This document shows positions 1-8,539 of a stretch of DNA of 20,639 nucleotides, piece after piece (the first letter of the stretch is position 1; each line of letters starts with the position of its first letter). A program made the translations under genes and the position numbers. This DNA comes from Sporisorium sorghi. Its lineage: Eukaryota > Basidiomycota > Ustilaginomycetes > Ustilaginales > Ustilaginaceae. Location of the stretch: positions 1 through 20,639 of the forward strand of contig JALCCG010000347.1 in NCBI GenBank assembly GCA_023212695.1, in the 5' to 3' direction. The notes below the pieces were generated by a model. It searched no databases and was not told the DNA's origin. It was given only the letters and a program-made list of their open reading frames with translations.

Positions 1-73
<73 letters not shown>
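1..73. repeat. Terminal poly-A tract (A73)
   Basis: The window opens with 73 uninterrupted A residues. The other end is a T69 run, so both ends are homopolymers. This is most simply an assembly break at low-complexity sequence. The real length of the tract in the genome is unknown. Confidence 0.95.
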
Positions 74-77
<4 letters not shown>

Positions 78-99
78 AGAAATTTCCCGCTCGTCGTCG

Positions 100-125
100 G
101 CCCTCTGCTCGCTTGAGCAGAGGGC
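100..125. repeat. Perfect 11-bp inverted repeat with 4-nt loop
   Basis: GCCCTCTGCTC (100-110) and GAGCAGAGGGC (115-125) are exact reverse complements separated by GCTT. A further partial copy of one arm, GAGCAGA, lies at 74-80, directly next to the A-tract. Read on the minus strand, the hairpin is followed by a long T run. No RNA gene could be recognised around it. Confidence 0.85.
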
Positions 126-141
126 AGAACAGGCTGTTCTT

Positions 142-420
142 CTACCGACCGCCAGCTGTTGGCAGCTTGCAACGCTCGCTCCCTATCCAACTGAATAGAA
201 GATGGAGATTGAAGAAAGGCTCCGCACGCAACTCCATGCCGGCGAAATTCCATTTTGGCCTTCGGTTGTCACCAAGGGTCCACCACCGCTGCTTCTGCTG
301 CATCGTCTCGTTCTGTGCGCCGGCTTGTTCACGCCACGGTCGAATAGCGCCTTCATCTCGACTACGATCGAACAGCATCCAGATCTGACGAGCTTGCCAG
401 CTTTCGCGGAAAGCAGACAT
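142..420 (-). CDS. Uncertain small ORF (92 aa) near the left contig end
   Basis: A minus-strand ATG at 420-418 sits in a good fungal context (CCACAACG before ATG) and opens 92 codons to a TAG at 144-142. The product would be rich in Trp, Arg and Gln, with no recognisable domain or clear signal peptide. A second minus-strand frame in the same stretch also looks coding-like: ATG at 356-354, a possible 82-nt intron at 191-272, then an exon open into the poly-T. The two models exclude each other. I do not recognise either product, and both may be chance ORFs in leader or promoter sequence. If the second is right, the gene is cut off by the contig end. Confidence 0.2.
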   Translation of the reverse strand: MSAFRESWQARQIWMLFDRSRDEGAIRPWREQAGAQNETMQQKQRWWTLGDNRRPKWNFAGMELRAEPFFNLHLLFSWIGSERCKLPTAGGR

Positions 421-1033
421 CGTTGTGGATGAGCAATGGCTGGGTGACGTTGCGACGGTTGACCCAAACAAAATGGAGAAAAAAAGAGGCGCGAAAAAGG
501 GCACGAAAAATTGAGGCAAAGAAAAGGCTTTACAAAGGCTAAGAAAAGGCGACCAAACATCAAAGGGACCCTTCTCCTGATCACGAAGACACTCTGAGCC
601 CGATCTCAAGAGGTGATCCTTCGTTCGTTCGGCTGATCATACTCTTTGGCAGGCAATGCAATGGAAGAATGCGGCAAGACAAAGGTGATGCCGCCCACCA
701 CGGCGTGATGAGATGTCGGCGTCGCCACGGATCAGCTCGGGCCCCTTCGTCAAAATTCGGCTCGCGTCAGAAACAATGGGAACCTCTTGCAGCTGTCAGA
801 ACCCTAATCCATCCCTTTGACTCGCACTGTTCTAGCGGTGTGCTGTTATCAATCCGACTCAGCTCAGTTGGAAGAGCTCGAGTGCACGACAGGTCGCGCG
901 GCACGATAAAGAGGCCTGTGCTTGGGTCGCTGTATAAAATCTGGGTCGTTGGACGGCCTCCTCTCATCCTCGCTCCCACCACATCACTTCCCGCTTCCCG
1001 ACTTGATCCAATCTCTTCATCTCCTCCGCTGCC
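421..1033. other. Upstream region of the polymerase gene
   Basis: This is about 610 bp with no convincing coding sequence. The readable ORFs have no ATG or are shadows of the polymerase gene that follows. It carries a TATA element at 933-939 and a pyrimidine-rich leader from about 955 to the ATG. If the uncertain minus-strand ORF at the left end is real, this would be a divergent promoter. Confidence 0.6.
933..939 (+). promoter_or_regulatory. TATA box candidate for the family X polymerase gene
   Basis: TATAAAA matches the consensus exactly and begins 101 bp before the ATG at 1034. A pyrimidine-rich stretch follows that would suit a transcription start and short leader. Spacing and match support the call; no transcript data are available. 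Confidence 0.55.
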
Positions 1034-3217
1034 ATGTCGTCATCCGGCCTGCAGAGACTGCCCAACGGCAGCTACAGCTTTCGGCAGCAGTACCGCCTCG
1101 TCCTCGCCGCCGTGCCTCTTCCCGCTGCCCGCCAGTACACCGTGCAGAGCGGAAGGACCAAGAACGTCATTCCGCTGCGAACGCACAAGAAGCTCGAGAA
1201 AGCAATCGCGGCCATTTTTCGCGGCCAGTCCGACTCGCCCCTCGACAATGTCGACGTTCCGTCGCGCCTGTTCGAGCCGCTTCCTCGTCGGTTCAAGCAG
1301 CGTGATATTGAACAGAGGCTGCAAGCGTTCGATCGGTCTGCGAAGAATACGATGGTTCATGATCGAGCAGGTACTCTCTTGGGTGTCGAGGAGGGCTTGT
1401 GGGAGGATCTGAAGGAGTTCGAGTCCAGCGTGGTGACGGATGCTCGACGCAGGGGTAAATCGGCGTCGCCTGCCCGTAGACGCCGTGTTCAGGGCTGGGC
1501 AGCGCGCAAGCCGCGTGTTCTCAAGGTCAATCGACTTGAAGCAAAGCGACAGAAGCAAGTGGTCGATGCCGCTCGTCCAGACATCGACATGATCATGGCC
1601 TCATTCCAACGATTCGCAAGCCGTCAAGAAGCCATCGATCGTGCCATCCGAGAAGTGGCGGCTCAGCTCAACAAGGAACGGCAATCGCTGTTCCGCATGG
1701 CTCTGCACGCAGTCAAACAGGCTCCGAAAGCTCTTCTTCGGTCGCTTTCTGACTGCTACAGGCATTTGATCGAAATCAGCGAGCATGCCGTGCATGCCCC
1801 CCAGCCGACTCGAGCACAGATGGCCTGGATCATGTTTGGAGCTGCATGCTACAGCGGAGGCGGTCACGTTCTGGGTTCTGTGCTGAGAGAACTGATCGCT
1901 TCGCTGCCAGAGCTGTCTCTGTGGCTGCCTAGCCTGGAGAACATGCTTGGACTCGCCGTGCACACGTCGTCACTGCCGCTTCTCATCGCCATGACGCCTC
2001 GCTTCAAAAACGCTTTCCGCCAGCTGCGAAAATCTAGCATCTCGAAACGGTTCTTCACTTCGCATCAGCGCCGGTCTCTGACATGCTCCAACACCACCCA
2101 AGGTCCACGCAAAGAGGTAGCCTTCCGCGATCTGGTCGACAATCATCAAGACCTCCTCGACCGCCCTTTCCCCATGGCGGCCGTGCTCAACGACTTGCGC
2201 AACCTGCAAGCGCTTCGCGGCTCGTCGAGCAGCCGCGAGTACAAGCTGGCCGAACGTCGCCTGTTTCGCGTGCAGCACGAGTCCGAGTTGGGCTCAGGTG
2301 GCCCACTGACGGTGCAACAGGTGACGCAGCAGCTCCAGCCCGACGACAGTGTTGGGTGGACGACGATCCGGCAGCGGCTGCTGGAGGATCGGGTGGACGC
2401 GATCGACAGCCTGTCCAAAGAGGATCGTGCGCGCGTCATGTTCCAGCGCGTGTACGGCATCGGCGCCACCAAAGCTGAGCGTTTTGTCCAGGCCGGGTTC
2501 CTCACGCTCGAGCAGCTACGCGAGGCATCCTTAGAACGTGCGCAGCGCATCGGACTCAAGCACATGGACGACATCGAGTGCCTGATCCCCCGCGCCGAGT
2601 CGGTGCAGTGGCGCGAGATTTTGCTGGATGTCTTCCGCACCGTCGACCCCAACCTCGGCGCCGAGCTGCTGGGCAGCTTCCGCCGCGGCGACCATTACTC
2701 GTCCGACCTCGACTTTGTCCTCTTCCACCCGGACGTCGTCAACATGCGTCTGCCGCGCCCGGACAATCCAGCGAAATCCGACCCGCACCCGCGCGCCGCC
2801 TCGCTGCTCACCTCCGTCATTGACGAACTTGCGCGCCGCAACCTCCTCGCCGACGAGCTGCTCGCCCACGGCCCGCTCGCCATCAAGGGCCTTGTGCGTT
2901 TGAACGCTGCAGCGAAAGCGCGCCGGATCGATCTCAACTTTGCGCCCTTCACCCGGCGCGCGTTCTATACGCTCGCCAAGACAGGCGATGCGAACTTGAT
3001 GGTCCATCTGCGCGCCAAGGCGAAGGCGAAAGGCTGGGCGCTGAACGAGTATGGTGTGGGCCCACCGAACGCGAACGGCTCAGCGTGGACAGAGAATCTG
3101 CTGCCAGAGGCTACGGATGAGCGGCAGATCTTTGAGCTGCTCCAGGTGCCGTATCTCGAGCCAGAGGAGCGGTCGTTTAGTCAGTACGCGTCCAGGCTCA
3201 AAATCGTACGCTCGTAG
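1034..3217 (+). CDS. Family X DNA polymerase (Pol beta-like), probably mitochondrial
   Basis: This 727-aa intronless protein would fill short gaps in DNA repair. The C-terminal half aligns with the Pol beta family. There is a helix-hairpin-helix with GIG at 475-477 and the palm signature GSFRRG at 547-552, followed by SDLDF with catalytic Asp558 and Asp560. The third metal-binding Asp is in RRIDLNF (Asp633), and the thumb motifs NEYG and PYLEPEERS follow. The first ~340 residues show no BRCT domain. The N-terminus is basic and nearly free of acidic residues, with a processing-like site ARQY/TVQS, which suggests mitochondrial import (inference). In the 8-kDa domain the lyase lysine (Pol beta Lys72) seems to align with Arg, and the YF before TG in the sugar-gate loop is AK (648-649). 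The ATG at 1034 has G at -3 and lies 95 bp after a TATA box. It is convergent with EFL1. Family is sure; compartment and lyase loss are less so. Confidence 0.9.
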   Translation: MSSSGLQRLPNGSYSFRQQYRLVLAAVPLPAARQYTVQSGRTKNVIPLRTHKKLEKAIAAIFRGQSDSPLDNVDVPSRLFEPLPRRFKQRDIEQRLQAFDRSAKNTMVHDRAGTLLGVEEGLWEDLKEFESSVVTDARRRGKSASPARRRRVQGWAARKPRVLKVNRLEAKRQKQVVDAARPDIDMIMASFQRFASRQEAIDRAIREVAAQLNKERQSLFRMALHAVKQAPKALLRSLSDCYRHLIEISEHAVHAPQPTRAQMAWIMFGAACYSGGGHVLGSVLRELIASLPELSLWLPSLENMLGLAVHTSSLPLLIAMTPRFKNAFRQLRKSSISKRFFTSHQRRSLTCSNTTQGPRKEVAFRDLVDNHQDLLDRPFPMAAVLNDLRNLQALRGSSSSREYKLAERRLFRVQHESELGSGGPLTVQQVTQQLQPDDSVGWTTIRQRLLEDRVDAIDSLSKEDRARVMFQRVYGIGATKAERFVQAGFLTLEQLREASLERAQRIGLKHMDDIECLIPRAESVQWREILLDVFRTVDPNLGAELLGSFRRGDHYSSDLDFVLFHPDVVNMRLPRPDNPAKSDPHPRAASLLTSVIDELARRNLLADELLAHGPLAIKGLVRLNAAAKARRIDLNFAPFTRRAFYTLAKTGDANLMVHLRAKAKAKGWALNEYGVGPPNANGSAWTENLLPEATDERQIFELLQVPYLEPEERSFSQYASRLKIVRS

Positions 3218-3359
3218 ACGGCAGCACGGCAACAATGTACACGCTCCAAAGCACCACTTTCTTGATTCGATCCTGCTTTTCTCGACAGCTGTCTGCGATT
3301 TCTGTGTGTGTGTGTGTGTGTGTGTGAAACGATTCCATCGCACCGTCCCCTCCACCACC
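3218..3359. other. Convergent 3' intergenic gap between polymerase and EFL1
   Basis: These 142 bp separate two genes whose 3' ends face each other. Both terminators must lie here or inside the opposing gene. The (TG)12 microsatellite occupies the middle. No further feature is visible. Confidence 0.8.
3303..3326. repeat. (TG)12 dinucleotide microsatellite
   Basis: There are twelve uninterrupted TG units between the convergent polymerase and EFL1 genes. Alternating purine-pyrimidine tracts of this kind can adopt Z-DNA under negative supercoiling. Length polymorphism is expected. Confidence 0.95.
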
Positions 3360-6300
3360 TCAATTCGACTTGAGCGTCCTCTGCTTCTCCGCAGCCTCAA
3401 CAATCCTCTGCGTCACGAACAACCCCTTCCTCTTCCTCACGCCATCCATATACTTCTTGGCCACATTCTCCCTATCGCCCTTCTCGCCCAAATCCTCCAA
3501 CTCCTCCTCCGTCCTGGGCACCCAGAACGGATCCAGATCGAACATCTCGAACCCTTTAAAAATCAGCTGCGGGCTCGCGGCGCCACTCGTCCGCTTCCTT
3601 ATCTCATCCGCAAACCCGAAACTCTCCACCACGGGCAACAGGGACCCGACAGTGAAAAACGACGTGCCCTCCTTCATCTCCTCCGAGATGATCTTGCCGC
3701 GTCGCTTGGCGAGTACGGCATGCACTTTGCCCAGCACCTCCGTGGAGGCTTGGATGTCGCAGCTGTACATGGCCAGCATGAGGCGCGGCGACCAGTCGAG
3801 GAGGGATTGCTTGCAGCTCTCGCGGAAGGTGGACATCAAAGGGCCTGTTACGGACGAGAGCGAGTTGGAGGTGGAGGAGAGCGAGATGCTCTCAAGGAAG
3901 AACGCGAGGCCTTGCATGGGTTCGGCGCACAAGGGCCCGGAGGAGGTGGCCATCTGGAAGCCCGAGTCGAGGCTCTCGTTGAGCGCGGATAGGTTGACGC
4001 TGCTGTGCGGAGAGGAGGAGGACGACTCGTCGCCGAGAGAGACTTTGTGCAGCGCGTCCGAGAGCTTGTCCGCCGCTCCATCTGCGGCGGAAGTTGTGGC
4101 TGCGGTTGTGGAAGGCGTAGCGATGCCCGACGACTGCCGCGTCGCTGCGCGCGATGGATCGGTGCGGTTGCGCAAACTCGTCCTCCCACTGCCTGTGCGG
4201 TCCACGAGAATATTAGCACCAACACGACGCGGCCCAAACGACACGATCTTCTCCACGACCTCGCGCCAGTCTTCGCCCGTCCTGTCCTGCCCACACTTGT
4301 CCAAAACAGTTGCCAGCGACGACCAGAATTTATCCACGCGCACCGTCTTGCTCGCCTGCGACCCAGCCGCGTCCACCGAGCCCGACGCTGCATCCGCATC
4401 CGCATCCTCGCCCGCCGCGCCACCCGCACTCCTGCTCTGCAGCCGGCGCAGCGTCTGCGTGTTGGCCAGCAAAAAGTCCATCACCGCATTGGGCAGCGGC
4501 ACCGCACGCACGCGGTACGACACCGCGCCGTTCGCCACACTCCCTTCCGTTGTCCCGCGCGCTGCACCCTCGAGCTTGGGCGGCGGCATCTCGGGCGCGC
4601 GCACGCACGTCTCCCTAAACGGCACCAGCGGCGGACTGACCTGGATCTCGCACTTCGCAAACCTCTCCCTGAGATCCTTGAGACATCGCTCGAGGTGCAG
4701 CTCTCCAGCCGTCAGGATAACATGCTCGCCCGAATCCTGCACCAGCGACTCGACGCACGGATCCGCCTGATTGAGCAGCTTGAGCCCCTCGACGAGCTTG
4801 GGCATGTCCTGCGGGTTCACCGGCTCGAGCGCGACGCGGACGATGGGCGCAGAGAGCATGTTGATCCCTGCCAGGTTGACGAAGGTGGACGAAGCGACGG
4901 CGGTGTCGATGGTGGTAGGATCGGTGTGGCGCTCGATTGGGTACGACTGGACGAGCGAGGGCGAGCAGAGGGTCGCGTTGCGGAGGACGCGGCCTTCCAT
5001 ACCGCGAATGGCGAATACGTTGCCCGCGGGAACTTCGTTGACGGCGAGCAGGTCGCGGCCCATGATCATGTACAGCGCTTCGAGCTGCACCGCCTTGATG
5101 TGCTTGACATTCGATGGGTGGGAGGGCGGCAGAGCGGTGTTGTACTTGGGCAGCAGCGCGTACATCCACTGACCGGCTCGCAGGGTGCCCGAGTAGAGAC
5201 GCGCAAAGCCGAGCACAACTTCGTCCGACCCTGCATCTTCGTCGTCGTCGTCGTCTCCCTTTTGCGCCTCCTTTTCCGCTAGAGCCTCTGCCTCGCGTTG
5301 AGCACGCGCAGCACGCCGAGCCTCGGCTTCCTCGAGACTGGTACCGTTGCTCTCCGAGGCCGCATCGGTGGAAGCTGCATCCATCGAGGCACCGGTGGCA
5401 GCCAGTGCAGCTCTGACGGCATTCTGGCGCTCCCTGCTCTCCTTTGCACGCTCTCGCATCTGCTCTGCTGTCAACGGGGCCTTCTTCGCTTCGGGAAGAT
5501 CGTCCTTCTTGACGGCAAACATCTTGCTGACGTAGGCGATGCGGTTCGACTTGGGTCCAATCTCTGCGTTCATAAGGTGCTCCTCGAGCGGCGTCTTGGC
5601 CTTGTAGTTGCCTCGGTCGAAGTAGCTCATATCCGGATTGAGCATCATGGGGACCCTCTTTGCTTGCGCCTTGCTTGTTGGTGGAATCACGTAGATGATG
5701 GCAGCGAACGCACAGCTCGCGAGCGGCAGCCACTGACTGACGATGGCCTTGATGAGGGTTGAAGCGTCCTTCGACTTGAGATCGCGCGGATGCACCTTGA
5801 GGTTAAGCGAAGAGACAATCTTCTCAATCTTGTCCTGGTCGCGGTTCTCGACGACGGCATCGTAGACGGACCAGATGTTTTCGAGGACGAATTGAACGAA
5901 CATGGGTTTGAGAGGGCGTTTCTCCTTTTCCTTCTGCTTTTGACTGAGGACGCGTTTGGTCTTGGGGTCAAAGTAGAAGTCGCCCCAGAGCACCTTGCGC
6001 AGCTTGGACTCTTGGATGCCCATCTTCTTGGCGTAGAGCATGGCGAAGCGCTCAAGACGGAAGGCCCAGTTGTCCATAGCAGAGGCAAAGATGACGTTGC
6101 CCTTGGAAGGGTCAAAGTAGATGTCTTCGTCGTCCCTCTCTTCGCGGTCCTGGTCTTGCGCGTCGTCATCAGCTGTATCAGCGTCAGTAGCAGTCGAGGC
6201 AGCGATCGAGTCGTTTTTAGCCTGCTTGCGTGCTGCAATGCGCTTCTCACGCTCCTCGTGCCAGCGCTCGTCGTCGTCCATACGTGCAGAGGCAAAGAAC

Positions 6301-6863
6301 GAGCCGACGACGGCATTGACCTGCTCGATGACCTGGATGAGATGATGGTACGCCTCGTTCGGCGAGAGCTTGAGTTCGGTGATGAGTCGATCGACCTTGT
6401 TGAGCACGAGGATGGGTTCGAGACCATCCTGCCACGCCTGGCGCAGCACCGTAACAGTCTGTGCACAGACACCTTCGACGACATCGACAATGAGCAGCGC
6501 GCCATCGCAGAGCCTCGAAGCTGTTGACACTTCGGAGGAGAAGTCAACGTGCCCGGGTGTATCGATGAGGTTGATCATAAAGTCCTGAATGGGAGGCAAG
6601 TTGTCCGGATCCCAGCCCTTTGTTGGGTCGTGAACGCGCATCTTGACGGAGAGTGATACGGCCGATGCCTCCATAGTGATACCGCGCTCTTGCTCATCTT
6701 CTCTCGAGTCAAGGTAGCGGATCTGACCGGCCATACGAGCCGAGATGATGTTGTTGGCGGCAAGCAGTGAGTCGGCAAAGGAAGACTTGCCGTGGTCGAC
6801 GTGGCCTATCAAGGTGCAGCAGCGCACATTGTGCGAGCTGAATCGTTTCCCGTCCGATGCCAT
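3360..6863 (-). CDS. EFL1: EFL1/RIA1, EF2-like GTPase of 60S ribosome maturation
   Basis: This 1167-aa intronless protein is related to EF2. In this family it works in the cytoplasm with SBDS/Sdo1 to release the anti-association factor eIF6/Tif6 from new 60S subunits. GTPase motifs are present: GHVDHGKS (20-27), RGIT (60-63), DTPGH (101-105) and NKVD (145-148). The EFL1-type insert follows, a charged Asp/Glu-rich loop ending in the GNVIFASAMDNWAF segment. The C-terminus carries the family tail KRKGLFV...AEKQRTL. A Ser/Thr/Ala-rich linker around 4000-4150 is probably disordered. The ATG at 6863 was chosen because the domain begins 12 residues later and the context is good. The frame stays open upstream to 7022 but the added residues are not EF2-like. 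The stop is TGA at 3362-3360. The gene is divergent from the U5 snRNP WD40 gene. Confidence 0.95.
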   Translation of the reverse strand: MASDGKRFSSHNVRCCTLIGHVDHGKSSFADSLLAANNIISARMAGQIRYLDSREDEQERGITMEASAVSLSVKMRVHDPTKGWDPDNLPPIQDFMINLIDTPGHVDFSSEVSTASRLCDGALLIVDVVEGVCAQTVTVLRQAWQDGLEPILVLNKVDRLITELKLSPNEAYHHLIQVIEQVNAVVGSFFASARMDDDERWHEEREKRIAARKQAKNDSIAASTATDADTADDDAQDQDREERDDEDIYFDPSKGNVIFASAMDNWAFRLERFAMLYAKKMGIQESKLRKVLWGDFYFDPKTKRVLSQKQKEKEKRPLKPMFVQFVLENIWSVYDAVVENRDQDKIEKIVSSLNLKVHPRDLKSKDASTLIKAIVSQWLPLASCAFAAIIYVIPPTSKAQAKRVPMMLNPDMSYFDRGNYKAKTPLEEHLMNAEIGPKSNRIAYVSKMFAVKKDDLPEAKKAPLTAEQMRERAKESRERQNAVRAALAATGASMDAASTDAASESNGTSLEEAEARRAARAQREAEALAEKEAQKGDDDDDEDAGSDEVVLGFARLYSGTLRAGQWMYALLPKYNTALPPSHPSNVKHIKAVQLEALYMIMGRDLLAVNEVPAGNVFAIRGMEGRVLRNATLCSPSLVQSYPIERHTDPTTIDTAVASSTFVNLAGINMLSAPIVRVALEPVNPQDMPKLVEGLKLLNQADPCVESLVQDSGEHVILTAGELHLERCLKDLRERFAKCEIQVSPPLVPFRETCVRAPEMPPPKLEGAARGTTEGSVANGAVSYRVRAVPLPNAVMDFLLANTQTLRRLQSRSAGGAAGEDADADAASGSVDAAGSQASKTVRVDKFWSSLATVLDKCGQDRTGEDWREVVEKIVSFGPRRVGANILVDRTGSGRTSLRNRTDPSRAATRQSSGIATPSTTAATTSAADGAADKLSDALHKVSLGDESSSSSPHSSVNLSALNESLDSGFQMATSSGPLCAEPMQGLAFFLESISLSSTSNSLSSVTGPLMSTFRESCKQSLLDWSPRLMLAMYSCDIQASTEVLGKVHAVLAKRRGKIISEEMKEGTSFFTVGSLLPVVESFGFADEIRKRTSGAASPQLIFKGFEMFDLDPFWVPRTEEELEDLGEKGDRENVAKKYMDGVRKRKGLFVTQRIVEAAEKQRTLKSN

Positions 6864-7223
6864 TTTGGAAGGGGTAGGTGGGCTGAGCGTATCCTTCGAG
6901 TTGAGCTTGTTCCTTGCGGTGGTGTCAGAGGAGCAAGGACGAGCTTGATGTAGAGAAGAGAGAGCAAGAGAGCAAGAATGCGAGAAGAAATGGCTCAGTC
7001 GCTCGCACCACCAAAAATTCATCGAGAGTGGAGGAAAAAGTCACATCGCCGATTTGAGAGTACAAAATCGGGCCCAGAAAACAGCGGATCTCGGATTTCT
7101 CCACTCTCTCTTCTCAAAGAGCCATTTTAGAGTTTACAGATTCGCAGCTCTCGAGCCTTCTTCCTCCATCAAGCTCTCTCTCGATCATCTTCTGCCTCAC
7201 CTACGCCCAATCTACCCACAACC
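6864..7223. promoter_or_regulatory. Shared divergent promoter of EFL1 and the U5 snRNP WD40 gene
   Basis: These 360 bp separate the two ATGs. No TATA element is evident on either strand. The part next to the WD40 gene is pyrimidine-rich (about 7095-7223), as expected for a fungal leader. The short spacing means both genes probably share a nucleosome-free region; coordinated expression is inference only. Confidence 0.7.
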
Positions 7224-8360
7224 ATGGCGGAGAAGCGCAAAACATCACCCCCCATCTCGTACCGTGAAGCTGCGCTAGTCAAGCGTCCAAGGCAAGCAGG
7301 CGACTACGACGATGCCGCTTCATCTCAACAGATCGCCATCGCGTCCTCGAAAGACGGCCAGGACAAGGGCCTCGTTCGGTCTGTCAAGCGAACCTCTTCC
7401 CTCTCCCATCCCATCTTGGGCCTGACCGGTGCACACACGTCAGAGATCCTCGACGTCAAATTCTCACGCGACGGGTCCAGAATCGCAGCCGCCTCCGCCG
7501 ACCGCACCATCTCGATCTGGAGCGTCTACGGCGAGTGCGCCAACATCGGCCAGCTCAAAGGCCACTCCAAAGCGGTCACGTGTCTCGCCTTCAGCAACAC
7601 GATCTCCGACACGCTCTACTCGGGATCGGCGGACGGCACGATCATCGTATGGAGCCTGACGACGGGCGAGAAGCAGAGGCGGTTGCGGGGGCATCGAGCC
7701 ATCGTTAACTGTGTATCTGCGACGAGGTCCGGGGCGGAACTGCTGGTTTCGGCGTCGGACGATGGGAGGGTGATGATCTGGGATCCGCAGGCGAAGGAGC
7801 CGCTGGACGTGTTGGAGGTCGGGTACCCGGTCACGGCGGTGGCGTTTTCGGAGGATTCGAGCCAGATTTACGTCGGCGGCATCGACAACCAGATTCATAT
7901 CTACGACTTGACGCGCAAGGCGATTGCGCTGACGCTGCGCGGGCATCTGGATACGGTTACGTCGATCGCGCTCTCGCCTTCGGGGTCGCATATTCTGTCG
8001 ACGTCGTTCGACGACTCGCTGTGCATCTGGGATGTGAGGCCGTTCGCGCCTGAGCCTAATCCGGCCGATCCAAATGCGAATGCGGCGAATCCCAGGCTGT
8101 ACAGGACGCTCAGGGGTACGACGTTTGGCGGGTTCGAGAATCTGCTCATCAAGGCTGGGTGGAGCGCGGATGGCGAGAAAGTGGTAGCGGGCGGTGCGGA
8201 TAGGACGTGCACCATTTGGGATGTCGAGAGCTCGGCGATCTTGTACAAGCTGCCAGGGCATAGGGGGACGTGTACCGCAGCGGTGTTTCATCCGAAAGAG
8301 CCGGTGGTCGTGTCGAGCTCGACGGATATGACGCTGTTGCTGGGCGAGATCGATCCGTGA
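7224..8360 (+). CDS. SNRNP40: U5 snRNP 40-kDa-type WD40 protein (SNRNP40 / Spf38-like)
   Basis: This 378-aa protein would be a nuclear spliceosome component, a WD40 beta-propeller of the U5 snRNP. Residues 1-60 form a basic, probably disordered tail with VKRPRQ (19-24), as in animal homologues. The propeller follows, with blade ends at ISIWS (96-100), IIVWS (140-144), VMIWD (183-187), IHIYD (224-228), LCIWD (266-270) and CTIWD (329-333), plus a last strand at 371-375. Family-specific strings include VYGEC, SGSADGT, GGIDNQI, DVRPFAP and ILYKLPGH. A small Asn/Ala/Pro insert (about 277-290) expands the loop after VRPFAP. The start ACAACCATGGCGG is an optimal eukaryotic context. The gene is intronless and convergent with the unknown 884-aa gene downstream. 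Confidence 0.93.
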   Translation: MAEKRKTSPPISYREAALVKRPRQAGDYDDAASSQQIAIASSKDGQDKGLVRSVKRTSSLSHPILGLTGAHTSEILDVKFSRDGSRIAAASADRTISIWSVYGECANIGQLKGHSKAVTCLAFSNTISDTLYSGSADGTIIVWSLTTGEKQRRLRGHRAIVNCVSATRSGAELLVSASDDGRVMIWDPQAKEPLDVLEVGYPVTAVAFSEDSSQIYVGGIDNQIHIYDLTRKAIALTLRGHLDTVTSIALSPSGSHILSTSFDDSLCIWDVRPFAPEPNPADPNANAANPRLYRTLRGTTFGGFENLLIKAGWSADGEKVVAGGADRTCTIWDVESSAILYKLPGHRGTCTAAVFHPKEPVVVSSSTDMTLLLGEIDP

Positions 8361-8539
8361 GCAAGGCATCGCAGCGCCGCGCACCGACATTTGACCGACA
8401 ATCTCAACTTTTGTACTCTGCACCAACGCTCAGCTGAATCCATCACGACCGCTGTACATCATGTTGGCTCGATTTGGATTGCATTTTGATTGGCCGTCGC
8501 AAGCTGCGACTTTTGGAAAGGATCGTGTTGGTGAGAAGA
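8361..8539. other. Convergent 3' gap between WD40 gene and unknown gene
   Basis: These 179 bp hold the facing 3' ends of two genes. No hairpin, repeat or ORF of note is visible. The minus-strand stop codon is defined by the spliced last exon of the unknown gene. Confidence 0.7.

Noticed and set aside
860..877. tRNA-like A-box (CAGCTCAGTTGGAAGAGC)
   Set aside because: It resembles a D-arm, but no T-loop (B-box) or acceptor and anticodon stems could be formed at suitable distances, even allowing an intron.
3370..4770. 466-codon plus-strand ORF opposite EFL1
   Set aside because: It lies wholly antisense to a clear EFL1 gene. Its composition (Ser, Arg, Cys, Pro) is typical of a GC-rich shadow frame, with no domain.
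6864..7022. N-terminal extension of EFL1 by 53 residues
   Set aside because: It would not resemble the family and would run into the divergent promoter. The ATG at 6863 fits the conserved N-terminus.
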